64,000 nt of DNA from Rhodoferax sp. GW822-FHT02A01 (GTDB taxonomy: Bacteria > Pseudomonadota > Gammaproteobacteria > Burkholderiales > Burkholderiaceae_C): assembly GCF_038784515.1 (NCBI RefSeq), contig NZ_CP152376.1, forward strand, positions 1,860,001 to 1,924,000. The letters run 5' to 3'. The translations under genes and the position numbers were made by a program. The stretch's first letter is position 1; every line of letters starts with the position of its first letter. Below, one piece after another: positions 45,995 through 53,954 of the stretch. The notes beneath the pieces are model-generated. The model was not told the origin of the DNA and did no database searches. It saw nothing but the letters and a program-made list of their open reading frames with translations.

Positions 45995-46166
45995 GGGCAG
46001 ATAGGTGTTGGTAACGCTTAGGCGTTCAGATTGTTGTGGTTTAACGGGGCAGCGCTGTCAGCATTGCATGCCCGGCTGATTCTGGCACAACTAGGACCGC
46101 TTGGGCGCCATTAGCTGGTACGCTTGCGCCATGGGCCGACGCAGTGGCATGCACGGAGTGTGACAA

Positions 46167-46988
46167 GTGACAGTACCGATGGACACCGACGACGCGAATG
46201 CAGACAGTGTGATGCACCGTCTGCTCCTGCTTCCCGAGCGCATTGGTGCTGCCGCATGGTCGGCAGTGCGCGTGGCGCAAGACATGCTGTACCTGCTGGC
46301 CAACTCCCTGTCGGGCGCTGCGGCGTTGCGCTCGCCCTATTTCTGGCGCAGCCTCATCCAACAGTTGTACTTCACTGCCGTGCAGGTGTTCTGGCTGGCC
46401 AACGTCATCGGCCTGGCGCTGGGCGTGCTGGGTGTGCTTCCGCTGCTGTCCTTTGGATTGATCGAGGCCGAGTTGCAAGCCACGGTCATGCGCGTGGTGC
46501 TGTTTCACCAACTGGTGCCGCTCATGGTGGCACTGGTGGTGATTGGACGCTCGGGCACTGCCATCACCTCCGAGCTGGGTGATATGCAATCCAAGGGCGT
46601 GGTGGACAGCCTGCTCATCATGGGCATAGAACCGCACCGCTTTCTGGTCCTGCCGCGTCTGGTGGGCATGGTCATCTCGCTGCAGATACTCACCCTGTGG
46701 GCCAATCTGGCAGCTATTGCCGGTGGTGCGTTCTACAACAACCTACAGGGTGCGGTGGGAGCGCAGCATTTTGTGGATGCCTGCCTGAACGAGCTGGAGC
46801 CCATGGCGGTCCTGCAGAGTTCCCTGATGGTGGTGGCCTATGCCGTGTCCATCGGCCTGGTGCATTGCTACTACGGCCTGCGTGCACGCACCAGCACCGA
46901 CGTCCAGCGCAATCTGGCATTGGCCTTTGTGCGGTCCTTCATTGCCTGCGTGGCCATCACCGTGCTGTTTGGCGTAGTGGGCAAATGA
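46167..46988 (+). CDS. MlaE-family permease of a lipid ABC transporter
   Basis: The product has 273 residues from GTG 46167, with GGAG upstream. It is a multi-helix inner-membrane protein with 'GRSGTAITSELGDMQSKG' features and 'LIMGIEPHRFLVLPRLVG' typical of MlaE/TrgB. It starts a four-gene operon with an ATPase, an MCE protein and a lipoprotein, which together resemble phospholipid or envelope-lipid trafficking systems. Its TGA overlaps the ATPase ATG (ATGA). Confidence 0.9.
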   Translation: MTVPMDTDDANADSVMHRLLLLPERIGAAAWSAVRVAQDMLYLLANSLSGAAALRSPYFWRSLIQQLYFTAVQVFWLANVIGLALGVLGVLPLLSFGLIEAELQATVMRVVLFHQLVPLMVALVVIGRSGTAITSELGDMQSKGVVDSLLIMGIEPHRFLVLPRLVGMVISLQILTLWANLAAIAGGAFYNNLQGAVGAQHFVDACLNELEPMAVLQSSLMVVAYAVSIGLVHCYYGLRARTSTDVQRNLALAFVRSFIACVAITVLFGVVGK

Positions 46989-47722
46989 CGGCGTTGCTGC
47001 AGGCACGGGACCTGACCCTGGCTTCCTTTGCGGATGCGCGGGGTTTTGATCTGGATATCGGTGCGGGCCAGCGCTGGCTGATCACGGGCGCAACGGGTTC
47101 GGGCAAGTCGACCCTGATGCGCACCTTGCTGGGCCTGATCTCGTCGCGCGGCGGCAAGGTGCTGCTCGATGGCTGCGACCTGGAAGAGGTCACGCCCCAC
47201 CAACTACTGACCTTGCGCCAGCGCACCGGCGTCGTGTTCTCCGGCGGTGGCTTGCTGCCAGCCTGGAGTGGCCTGCAGAACCTGATGCTGCCGCTGCGTG
47301 TCATCAGGGGGTTGAGCGAGGAGCAGGCGCAGGACGCGGTGCTGGAATTTGCCGAGCGCTGCCTGATTCCGGAAATCTGGCTGGAACGCGTGGCCGCCCA
47401 GCTCTCGGCCGAGCAGGGCACGCTGCTGGCATTGGCACGCGCACTCATCATTGCACCCAAGCTGCTGTGGGTGGACAGTGAACTGGTATGGGGTGTGCTG
47501 TCCCATGCCAGCACCCGCCTTGGCGCACAACTGGTTGCACAGGTCAGCCAGGGCTGCACGCTGGTGGTAGGGGCTGGTGCACATGGTGTGGCGCGTGATC
47601 AGGTGCCGCCTTGCGGCGCGCCGACCCACTGGGCGCATATGCAGGGTGGCTGGCTAGAATGTGCTGCCCCTCCAACCTCCTGGACACTGGAACCCGCAGA
47701 TGCTCAAACACCGCTCGCGTGA
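46985..47722 (+). CDS. MlaF-like ABC ATPase with altered motifs
   Basis: The product has 245 residues; the long upstream in-frame extension lies inside the permease gene and is rejected. Walker A is intact at residues 35-43 (GATGSGKST). The ABC signature is 'LSAEQGTLLALARAL' instead of LSGGQ, and Walker B is 'KLLWVDSELVWG', with Ser where the catalytic Glu normally follows Asp. The switch-histidine region 'VVGAGAHGVA' is also unusual. It overlaps the MCE gene by 23 bp. It may hydrolyse ATP slowly, or use a displaced residue. Confidence 0.85.
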   Translation: MTALLQARDLTLASFADARGFDLDIGAGQRWLITGATGSGKSTLMRTLLGLISSRGGKVLLDGCDLEEVTPHQLLTLRQRTGVVFSGGGLLPAWSGLQNLMLPLRVIRGLSEEQAQDAVLEFAERCLIPEIWLERVAAQLSAEQGTLLALARALIIAPKLLWVDSELVWGVLSHASTRLGAQLVAQVSQGCTLVVGAGAHGVARDQVPPCGAPTHWAHMQGGWLECAAPPTSWTLEPADAQTPLA

Positions 47723-48638
47723 TCGCCTCTACAAGCGGGCCGTGGGGCTGCTGGTGATCAGCAGCCTGCTGGTGTTGTTGCTGGCCATGCGCTTCTACCG
47801 CAGTGCCGATCGGCTGCTGGGCAACTCATTTCAGTTGCATGCCCAGGTCCGCAACGTCAATGGTCTGGATGTCGATGCCAAGGTCACCATGGCCGGGCTC
47901 AAGGTAGGCAAGGTGCACAGGATCGATCTGCTGCCCGACAAGACGGCGCGCATCACCATGGATATCGAACTGCGCTACCACGACTTGGTGCGCTCCGACT
48001 CCGTCGCCACGCTGGCCAAGCCGCTCATTGGTGGCCCGGTCGTGGACATCAGCATTGGTACGCCGACGCAGCCGCGTTTGGAAGACGAGGCCACGATTGC
48101 GTTGCTGGTGCAGCCCGATGTGAACGAGGTCGTGGCCACCCTCCCGGCCAAGCTGGAAAAAGTTGACCATGCGCTGGACAACTTGGTCGCCGTCACCGAC
48201 CTGGCGCGCGCCAGCGTGCAACGCATCACCGCACCGCAAGGATCGCTGGATGCGATGCTGAGCGAGGCGCGGGCCGCCGCGCAGAACGTTCGCGCTGCCA
48301 CCGAAACGCTCAAGGGCACCTTGACCGATGTGCGCGCCGTGGCCGCTTCGGGTCAGGCCGCGGTGGGTCAGGCACAAGCCGTGTTGACCGACGTGCGTGG
48401 CTTCACCCGGCAAAGCACGGCGATGGCGGAGAGTCTGCAGCGTTCGCTCGGCAATGCGGAAGAGATCACCGGTGGTTTGCGTGCCCTGGTGCCGCAACTC
48501 GGTAGTGGCCTGCATGCCGCACAAGGCGCTGCCGAAGAGGCAGACAAGGTGTTGCGTGCTGCGGGCAACAGCTTCCTGCTCGGAGGCCCGGCCCCCGCGC
48601 CCCTGGCACCCACCCTGATGAGTCCGCGTGCGCCATGA
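47700..48638 (+). CDS. MCE/MlaD-domain lipid transport protein
   Basis: The product has 312 residues from ATG 47700; the in-frame extension to 47661 lies within the ATPase gene. One N-terminal TM helix (about 10-30) precedes an MCE domain with 'VRNVNGLDVDAKVTMAGLKVG' (about 45-65) and 'ELRYHDLVRSDSVATL'. A long helical, coiled-coil-prone Ala/Gln-rich segment follows (about 160-290), which would form a periplasmic tunnel or needle. The protein carries substrate lipid across the periplasm for the MlaE/MlaF-like pair. Confidence 0.9.
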   Translation: MLKHRSRDRLYKRAVGLLVISSLLVLLLAMRFYRSADRLLGNSFQLHAQVRNVNGLDVDAKVTMAGLKVGKVHRIDLLPDKTARITMDIELRYHDLVRSDSVATLAKPLIGGPVVDISIGTPTQPRLEDEATIALLVQPDVNEVVATLPAKLEKVDHALDNLVAVTDLARASVQRITAPQGSLDAMLSEARAAAQNVRAATETLKGTLTDVRAVAASGQAAVGQAQAVLTDVRGFTRQSTAMAESLQRSLGNAEEITGGLRALVPQLGSGLHAAQGAAEEADKVLRAAGNSFLLGGPAPAPLAPTLMSPRAP

Positions 48639-49501
48639 GCCCACTTTCATTCTTCCCCGCCGTAAGAATGAACGCCCTGGTGCTGGTGCTCGCCTTGGCG
48701 CTTTCGGCCTGCGTCAGTCGCCCGGTACCGGAGCTTGCGGTGCAGCGCTATGAATCTGCCGTGCGCAACGGCAACGACAAGCTCGCGGCGGGTGATCTGC
48801 CGCAGGCCACGGCCGCCTTTGCACAGGCCGAGCAGGTGGCCACTTTGTATGACCGGCGTGCCTTGCGCATGCAGGCGCTGTTCGCCCTTGGGGCCGTGGC
48901 GGCTCTGGCCGAACAGGACGAGGTGTCCCGGCAGGCATATGCCCAGGCCCTGGCAGAGGCGCAGGCGCTGAACGATGCCCATGGCCGCGGTGTGGCCTGG
49001 GCCGGACTGGCCGACACCATGCGGCGCTTGGGGGACCGTGAAGGGGCCTTGCAACACTACACCCTGGCACTGGCGCCACAGGCCTTGCGCGCCGACAGCG
49101 CCGAGCGGCTGCAGGCCCGTATGGGGCTGGCGTTGGTGTGGCACGCCCAGGGCGATACGCCTGCCGCGCTCGATGCCCTGGGTGCGCAGGAGGCTCAGGC
49201 ACGCGCGGCATCCAGCCCGCTGTTGCCCGGCGTTCTGGTCAATCAGGCGGTGGTGCTGCGCGACAAGGGCGATGTGCGCTCAGCGCTTGCCAAGGCCCTG
49301 GAGGCCCTGACGCTGGACAGGCTACAGGCCAACCCCGCCGTTCTGGCGAAAGATCTGGAATTGCTGGGCGGCCTGTATGCAGCGAACCAGAGTGCTGCCC
49401 TGGCACGCGACAGCTGGGAGCGCGCGCTGCGCATTGCGCAGGCTACCGGCCAGAGCAAGCTGCAAGCGCGATTGAAACAGGCGCTGATCGCCTTGCGCTG
49501 A
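48635..49501 (+). CDS. TPR-like lipoprotein of the MCE operon
   Basis: The product has 288 residues. The start at ATG 48635 overlaps the MCE stop (ATGA); ATG 48668 is an alternative giving a shorter signal. The lipobox is 'LALSAC' with the lipid-bearing Cys near residue 26. The rest is regular alpha-helical pairs of about 34 residues, for example 'AVAALAEQDEVSRQAYAQAL' and 'TMRRLGDREGALQHYTLAL', consistent with tetratricopeptide repeats. It takes the position normally held by the PqiC-type auxiliary lipoprotein and probably acts as its periplasmic scaffold. Confidence 0.75.
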   Translation: MSPLSFFPAVRMNALVLVLALALSACVSRPVPELAVQRYESAVRNGNDKLAAGDLPQATAAFAQAEQVATLYDRRALRMQALFALGAVAALAEQDEVSRQAYAQALAEAQALNDAHGRGVAWAGLADTMRRLGDREGALQHYTLALAPQALRADSAERLQARMGLALVWHAQGDTPAALDALGAQEAQARAASSPLLPGVLVNQAVVLRDKGDVRSALAKALEALTLDRLQANPAVLAKDLELLGGLYAANQSAALARDSWERALRIAQATGQSKLQARLKQALIALR

Positions 49502-49527
49502 GTCGACAGGGACGTAGGTACTTCCGC

Positions 49528-50484
49528 TCAGGAGCGTTGCGAGGCAAAGGGCTCGTGGTCCTTGTCGGGTCGGTGTGCCGGGTCCACGTGGGTCATCAGG
49601 TTGAGCACGCGGTGGCGCTGCATCACGGCCTGGCGCGCTGCCACGGCAATGTTGTGACCCGCTTCCACCGTGAGTGTGGCGTCCACTTCGATGTGGGCAT
49701 CCACCACCACCATGTCGCCCATCTTGCGGGTACGTACATCGTGCACGCCAGCCACGCCCGGTGTGGATTCCAGCGTTTGCCGAATGGCCTGCACCTCGGC
49801 TTCATCCAGGCCGCGGTCCATCAGGTCGTGCAGTGCGTCCCAGCCAAAGCTCCAGCCCATCTTACTGACCATGAAGCCCACGATGAGTGCGGCAATGGGG
49901 TCCAGCAAGGGGTAGCCCATCAGGTTGCCGATCAGGCCAATGCTGACGACCAGGGACGAAGCCGCATCCGAGCGGGCGTGCCAGGCGTTGGCTACCAGCA
50001 TGCTGGACTTCACCGCTTTGGCGATTCGCAGCATGTAGCGAAACAGCAGTTCCTTGGCAGCGATGGCGCCCAGAGCCACCCAGAGCGCGGTGGCATGCGC
50101 CGTCGGGATGGTGGCAGGTGACTCCAGCTTTTGCAAAGCCGACCACACCATGCCGAGTCCTACTGCCAACAGCAAGACGCCCAGTGCCAACGATGCGGCC
50201 GTCTCGAAACGCTGGTGCCCGTACGGATGGTCTTCGTCCGCATCTTTTTTGGCATGGTGGCTGGCGAACAGCACCACGAAGTCGGCAACCAGGTCCGACA
50301 AGGAGTGGATGCCGTCAGCGATCAGACCCTGCGACTTGGCGACTACGCCGACCGCAATCTGGGCAATCGACAGCACCAGATTCACTACCACGCTGACATG
50401 GGTGCTGCGCGTGGCCGCAGCCGAGCGCTCTGCGGGAGAGTGGGTGGCGTGTTCGGACGTGTCGTCCAAATCTGCAAAGTTCAT
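49528..50484 (-). CDS. Cation diffusion facilitator (CDF) metal exporter
   Basis: The product has 318 residues from ATG 50484; the upstream in-frame extension to 50664 runs through the divergent promoter and is rejected. Six TM helices are predicted. Metal-binding 'ADGIHSLSDLVADF' lies in TM2 and 'NAWHARSDAASS' in TM5, the HxxxD/DxxxD-type site. A cytoplasmic C-terminal domain with 'VDAHIEVDATLTVEAGH' follows. It exports Zn2+, Fe2+ or similar divalent cations by proton antiport; which one is not readable. It is divergent from yqhA with a 145-bp spacer. Confidence 0.9.
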   Translation of the reverse strand: MNFADLDDTSEHATHSPAERSAAATRSTHVSVVVNLVLSIAQIAVGVVAKSQGLIADGIHSLSDLVADFVVLFASHHAKKDADEDHPYGHQRFETAASLALGVLLLAVGLGMVWSALQKLESPATIPTAHATALWVALGAIAAKELLFRYMLRIAKAVKSSMLVANAWHARSDAASSLVVSIGLIGNLMGYPLLDPIAALIVGFMVSKMGWSFGWDALHDLMDRGLDEAEVQAIRQTLESTPGVAGVHDVRTRKMGDMVVVDAHIEVDATLTVEAGHNIAVAARQAVMQRHRVLNLMTHVDPAHRPDKDHEPFASQRS

Positions 50485-50629
50485 GGTGGTTCTATCGATG
50501 TTCAAAAGGGCTGGGTTATTGTTGCAGGTCCAGCTTCTGGTTTGCTTAAGTGCCGCAATGTCTTTTGCACAGATGCAACGCGGTATTTTTACAATCCCTC
50601 TTTTATTCAACCCGTAACCGAGTCTCCGT

Positions 50630-51235
50630 ATGGCCGAACACCCTTCGCCTCGTTCTGCAACCAAGTTGCGCCCCCTGCCTGCGCTGATATTTGCCAGCCG
50701 CTGGCTGCAGCTGCCGCTGTATCTGGGCTTGATTGCGGCGCAGGCCGTGTACGTCTACCACTTCTGGGTGGAGCTGGTGCATCTGCTGGAAGCGGCCTTT
50801 GGCAGCCAGACCGCTCTGCAGGCGCTGGTCAACAGTATCGGCTACCACGGAGACACACAAATCAGCTCTCTCAACGAAACCATCATCATGCTGGTGGTGC
50901 TGGCGCTGATCGATGTGGTGATGATCTCCAACCTGCTGATCATGGTGATCGTGGGCGGCTACGAAACCTTTGTGAGCCGCATGGGCCTGGATGGCCACCC
51001 CGACCAGCCCGAATGGCTGGACCACGTCAACGCATCGGTGCTGAAGGTCAAGCTGGGCACGGCCATCATCGGCATCAGCTCCATCCACCTGCTCAAGACC
51101 TTCATCAATGCGGCCAACTACGAGGAAAAGGTGCTGCTGTGGCAGACGCTGATCCACATTGCCTTCCTGCTCAGCGCGATTGCCATTGCCTACACCGACA
51201 AGCTGCTCAACAGCAGCCACGTCGACAAGCATTGA
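50630..51235 (+). CDS. yqhA: YqhA-family (UPF0114) inner-membrane protein
   Basis: The product has 201 residues with four predicted helices. Typical family features are '[18 protein letters not shown]' at the N-terminus, '[20 protein letters not shown]' in the middle and '[11 protein letters not shown]'. The function is unknown in all species; the protein is widely conserved in Proteobacteria. It ends 3 bp before the convergent RIO kinase gene. Confidence 0.9.
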   Translation: MAEHPSPRSATKLRPLPALIFASRWLQLPLYLGLIAAQAVYVYHFWVELVHLLEAAFGSQTALQALVNSIGYHGDTQISSLNETIIMLVVLALIDVVMISNLLIMVIVGGYETFVSRMGLDGHPDQPEWLDHVNASVLKVKLGTAIIGISSIHLLKTFINAANYEEKVLLWQTLIHIAFLLSAIAIAYTDKLLNSSHVDKH

Positions 51236-51238
51236 ATC

Positions 51239-52114
51239 TCAGGCCTGCGCCATGCGCAACCGACGTGCTGCGTCTTCGGCCCGCGCGTCGTCAATCTCGC
51301 GCAGCACCGCCTGCATGTCCACATCGGCATGGGCGTGTTCAAAGCGGCCGGTCAGCGGCGTGTCATTGCTGAGCAGGCCGGCGCGGTAAAGATTCCAGAT
51401 CTCGGGGCCGTAGTCGGTGTGCAATAGCTCCGGTGCAAACCGGCCAAAGAAGTCGCGCAGATTGCCCACGTCACGCATCAGCATGCGCTGCGCGTGGTTG
51501 TTGCCCGCCGCGTCCACGGCCTGCGGCAGATCGATGATCACCGGCACGTCCATGCCGTCGCTGCCCTCTGGACCCGCCACATGCCCGAGCAGGATGTTGA
51601 ACTCCGACAAGTCGCCGTGCACCACGCCCGCGCACAGCATGCGTACCACCTCGGCAATCAGCGTTTGGTGGTGGGCTAAGGCCTGTTCCGGCGTAAACGC
51701 CACATCGTTTAATCGTGGGGCAGCATCACCGTGCGCGTCGGCCACCAGCTCCATCAGCAGCACGCCGTCGTGAAAGTTGTAGGGCTGGGGCACGCGCACG
51801 CCAGCAGCGGCCAGCCGGTAGAGCGCGTCCACTTCGGCGCTCTGCCAGGCGGCTTCCTGCTGCTCGCGGCCAAAGCGGCTGCCCTTGGCCATGGCGCGGG
51901 CCGAGCGGGAGTTCTTGACCCTGCGGTTTTCGGTGTAGTCGACGGCCTGGCGAAAACTGCGCTGCGTGGCTTCCTTGTAGATCTTGGCGCAGCGGGTTTC
52001 GTCGCCGCAGCGCACCACATACACCATGGCCTCCTTGCCGCTCATCAACTGGCGCACCACGGTATCGATCAGGCCTTCGTCAACAAGGGATTGGAGTCTG
52101 GGGGGAGCTTTCAT
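51239..52114 (-). CDS. RIO1/RIO-family atypical serine kinase
   Basis: The product has 291 residues from ATG 52114; the longer in-frame frame lies inside the tapT gene. The RIO kinase core is recognisable: the ATP-binding loop region 'SGKEAMVYVVRCGDE', Lys in 'CAKIYKEATQRSF', catalytic loop 'VHGDLSEFNILL' and metal-binding Asp in 'VIIDLPQAVD'. RIO kinases in archaea and eukaryotes work in ribosome maturation. In bacteria the role is unclear. The start overlaps the end of a tRNA-modification gene (ATGA), which supports a link with translation. Confidence 0.9.
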   Translation of the reverse strand: MKAPPRLQSLVDEGLIDTVVRQLMSGKEAMVYVVRCGDETRCAKIYKEATQRSFRQAVDYTENRRVKNSRSARAMAKGSRFGREQQEAAWQSAEVDALYRLAAAGVRVPQPYNFHDGVLLMELVADAHGDAAPRLNDVAFTPEQALAHHQTLIAEVVRMLCAGVVHGDLSEFNILLGHVAGPEGSDGMDVPVIIDLPQAVDAAGNNHAQRMLMRDVGNLRDFFGRFAPELLHTDYGPEIWNLYRAGLLSNDTPLTGRFEHAHADVDMQAVLREIDDARAEDAARRLRMAQA

Positions 52115-52890
52115 CGCTGCATTGTGCGCTGGTCGGTGCCCAGGTCGCGCAAGCGCAGGTGTGCAGCGTCTTCCAGATCGACCGGCACGCTGTTTTTGGC
52201 ATTCAGATAGTGGTTGGTGAAAACGTCCAGATAGGCGCTCAGCGTGTCTGCCGCGTGCTGCTCCTGGGCAAGTTCCAGACACAGGGCCGCCACCTCCGAG
52301 GTGCACAGATGGTCACCCCGCTTGGAGCGGCGCAATCGGTAGTTGGAGAGCTGCTCGGGCTGCAGGCTGAGCACCGGCAGATGGTCCAGGTACGGGCTCT
52401 TGCGGAACATCTTGCGCGCCTCGGCCCAGGTGGCGTCCAGCAACACAAACAGCGGCCGCTTGCCAGCCGCAGGCACGACTTCGGTCACCACCCGCTCGGG
52501 CGCCACATATTCCCCCGGAAACACCACATAGGGCTGCCACTGCGGATCAGCCAGCATGGCCAGCAGGGCCGGGTCCACCACGGTGCGCGCCCAGCCAAAG
52601 GCCGCCGTGTCCGCCACCATGTCGGCAATCAGCCAGCCGGTGTTGCTGGGCTTGAGCGGCTCGATGTCGCACATGATCAGGCACACGCCAGCTTGCGTGG
52701 GCACACTGGGACGCAGCGCGCACAGGCAATGGCTGTGCATCACCCGGCAACCCGGGCAACGCTCCTTGCGCGAGCCGCGCGCGATAAAGGGCTTGGCACT
52801 GCGTGCCAGGCGCGCGGCGCGCAAGCGGGAGACTGCGTGGGGCCGTTCTTCGGGATTCATATGGGTGTTGTCGAGCAGTTGGCAGGTCAT
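52111..52890 (-). CDS. tapT: tRNA-uridine aminocarboxypropyltransferase (DTW domain, YfiP/TapT type)
   Basis: The product has 259 residues; an internal ATG at residue 11 is an alternative. Cys-rich 'CPGCRVMHSHCLC' near residue 44 binds zinc or stabilises the fold. 'LLDATWAEARKMF' near 147 is the DTW motif region (here DATW), and 'NYRLRRSKRGDHLCTSE' is typical. The family makes 3-(3-amino-3-carboxypropyl)uridine in tRNA from AdoMet. It overlaps the downstream RIO kinase by 4 bp. Confidence 0.88.
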   Translation of the reverse strand: MTCQLLDNTHMNPEERPHAVSRLRAARLARSAKPFIARGSRKERCPGCRVMHSHCLCALRPSVPTQAGVCLIMCDIEPLKPSNTGWLIADMVADTAAFGWARTVVDPALLAMLADPQWQPYVVFPGEYVAPERVVTEVVPAAGKRPLFVLLDATWAEARKMFRKSPYLDHLPVLSLQPEQLSNYRLRRSKRGDHLCTSEVAALCLELAQEQHAADTLSAYLDVFTNHYLNAKNSVPVDLEDAAHLRLRDLGTDQRTMQR

Positions 52891-52923
52891 TTTAGTTTTA
52901 ATAACCTATTGTTTATATTAATT

Positions 52924-52962
52924 TTTCGGTACAAAATTTAAAAATTCTCCAACATACCGAAA
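52924..52962. promoter_or_regulatory. Inverted repeat covering the start of the nucleotidyltransferase-fold gene
   Basis: TTTCGGTA at 52924-52931 and TACCGAAA at 52955-52962 are perfect inverted copies separated by 23 AT-rich bases. The right arm includes the first base of the ATG at 52962. No Shine-Dalgarno sequence precedes the ATG. A repressor binding here, or a leaderless start, is possible. Confidence 0.4.
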
Positions 52963-53903
52963 TGCAAGAACTCAGTCCCGCCATTACCCGCCAGATGATT
53001 GACGCCGTCGCCGTGTTCGATGCACTGGCTGAGGCTACCGCCGAAGCGGCCCAGGTGCGCGGCGGCATGTACTGGCATGCGGGGCCGGCATCATCGCCAG
53101 AGTCCAGGTATCTGGTGCGCACCACACCTGCCGGTGCAGAGACCAGTCTGGGGCCACGCACACCGCAGACGCAAGCTATCTACGACAAATTCATGCAGAG
53201 AAAGCAGGCCAGTGCCGAGCGGCTGACCGGGCTGAAGGCGGCACTGGACCAGCATCAGCGCATGAACCGTGCACTGCGTGTGGGCCGTGTGGACCCGTTG
53301 GTGGTGGCGCTGCTCAACCGTTTGGCGAGTACGCAACTGAGTGAACACTTTCGTGTCGTCGGCACCCACGCGCTGTACGCCTATGAGGCTGCGGCCGGTG
53401 TCAGGCTGGACGCAGATACCTTGGCCACGCGTGATATTGATTTGTTGTGGGATACCCGCAAGCGCATCATCTTCTCCACCCAACTGGCCCGGGTGGACAG
53501 CTCCATGCTGGGCGTGCTCAAGAAAGTGGACGCCAGCTTTCGCATGCGCCGGAGTCAAAAATATACAGCAGTGAACAAGGATGGTTTTGAGGTTGACATC
53601 ATCCGGCGGGAGCAGACGGATGGTGATCCACACCCCATCAAGCTCAGTGATGAGGATGAAGACTTCTGGGTGGCCCAGGCGCGGCGCGCCAATGTGCTGC
53701 TCGATTCGCCGGGCTTCTCTGCGGTCATTGTGGCCACCAACGGCACCATGGCTCGCATGAACACGGTGCACCCTGCAACGTTTGTGGCATTCAAGCGGTG
53801 GCTTGCCGGACAACCAGACCGCGATCCACTCAAGCGTCGTCGCGATGTGTTGCAGGCTGATGCGGTGCAGGAACTGCTTGAGCAGTATCTGCCGCAGGTT
53901 TGA
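52962..53903 (+). CDS. GSU2403-family nucleotidyltransferase-fold protein
   Basis: The product has 313 residues. It resembles PF12281-type proteins: a helical N-terminal part (about 1-110), then a nucleotidyltransferase-like core with 'VVGTHALYAYEAAAGV' near residue 128 and the acidic 'TRDIDLLWD' near 153. 'VDIIRRE' near 206 supplies a further acidic position. The biochemical role is not known for the family. It is preceded by an AT-rich, palindrome-containing leader unlike the rest of the window, and no antitoxin-like gene overlaps it. Confidence 0.75.
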   Translation: MQELSPAITRQMIDAVAVFDALAEATAEAAQVRGGMYWHAGPASSPESRYLVRTTPAGAETSLGPRTPQTQAIYDKFMQRKQASAERLTGLKAALDQHQRMNRALRVGRVDPLVVALLNRLASTQLSEHFRVVGTHALYAYEAAAGVRLDADTLATRDIDLLWDTRKRIIFSTQLARVDSSMLGVLKKVDASFRMRRSQKYTAVNKDGFEVDIIRREQTDGDPHPIKLSDEDEDFWVAQARRANVLLDSPGFSAVIVATNGTMARMNTVHPATFVAFKRWLAGQPDRDPLKRRRDVLQADAVQELLEQYLPQV

Positions 53904-53954
53904 AAGGCAGATTGGCTATCAGCCCCCTTTATCCGGCGGTGCCTGCGTGTAGGT

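Noticed and set aside
52962..53903. Type IV or MNT-HEPN toxin-antitoxin locus
   Set aside because: There is a nucleotidyltransferase-like core, but no overlapping partner gene of suitable size or family.
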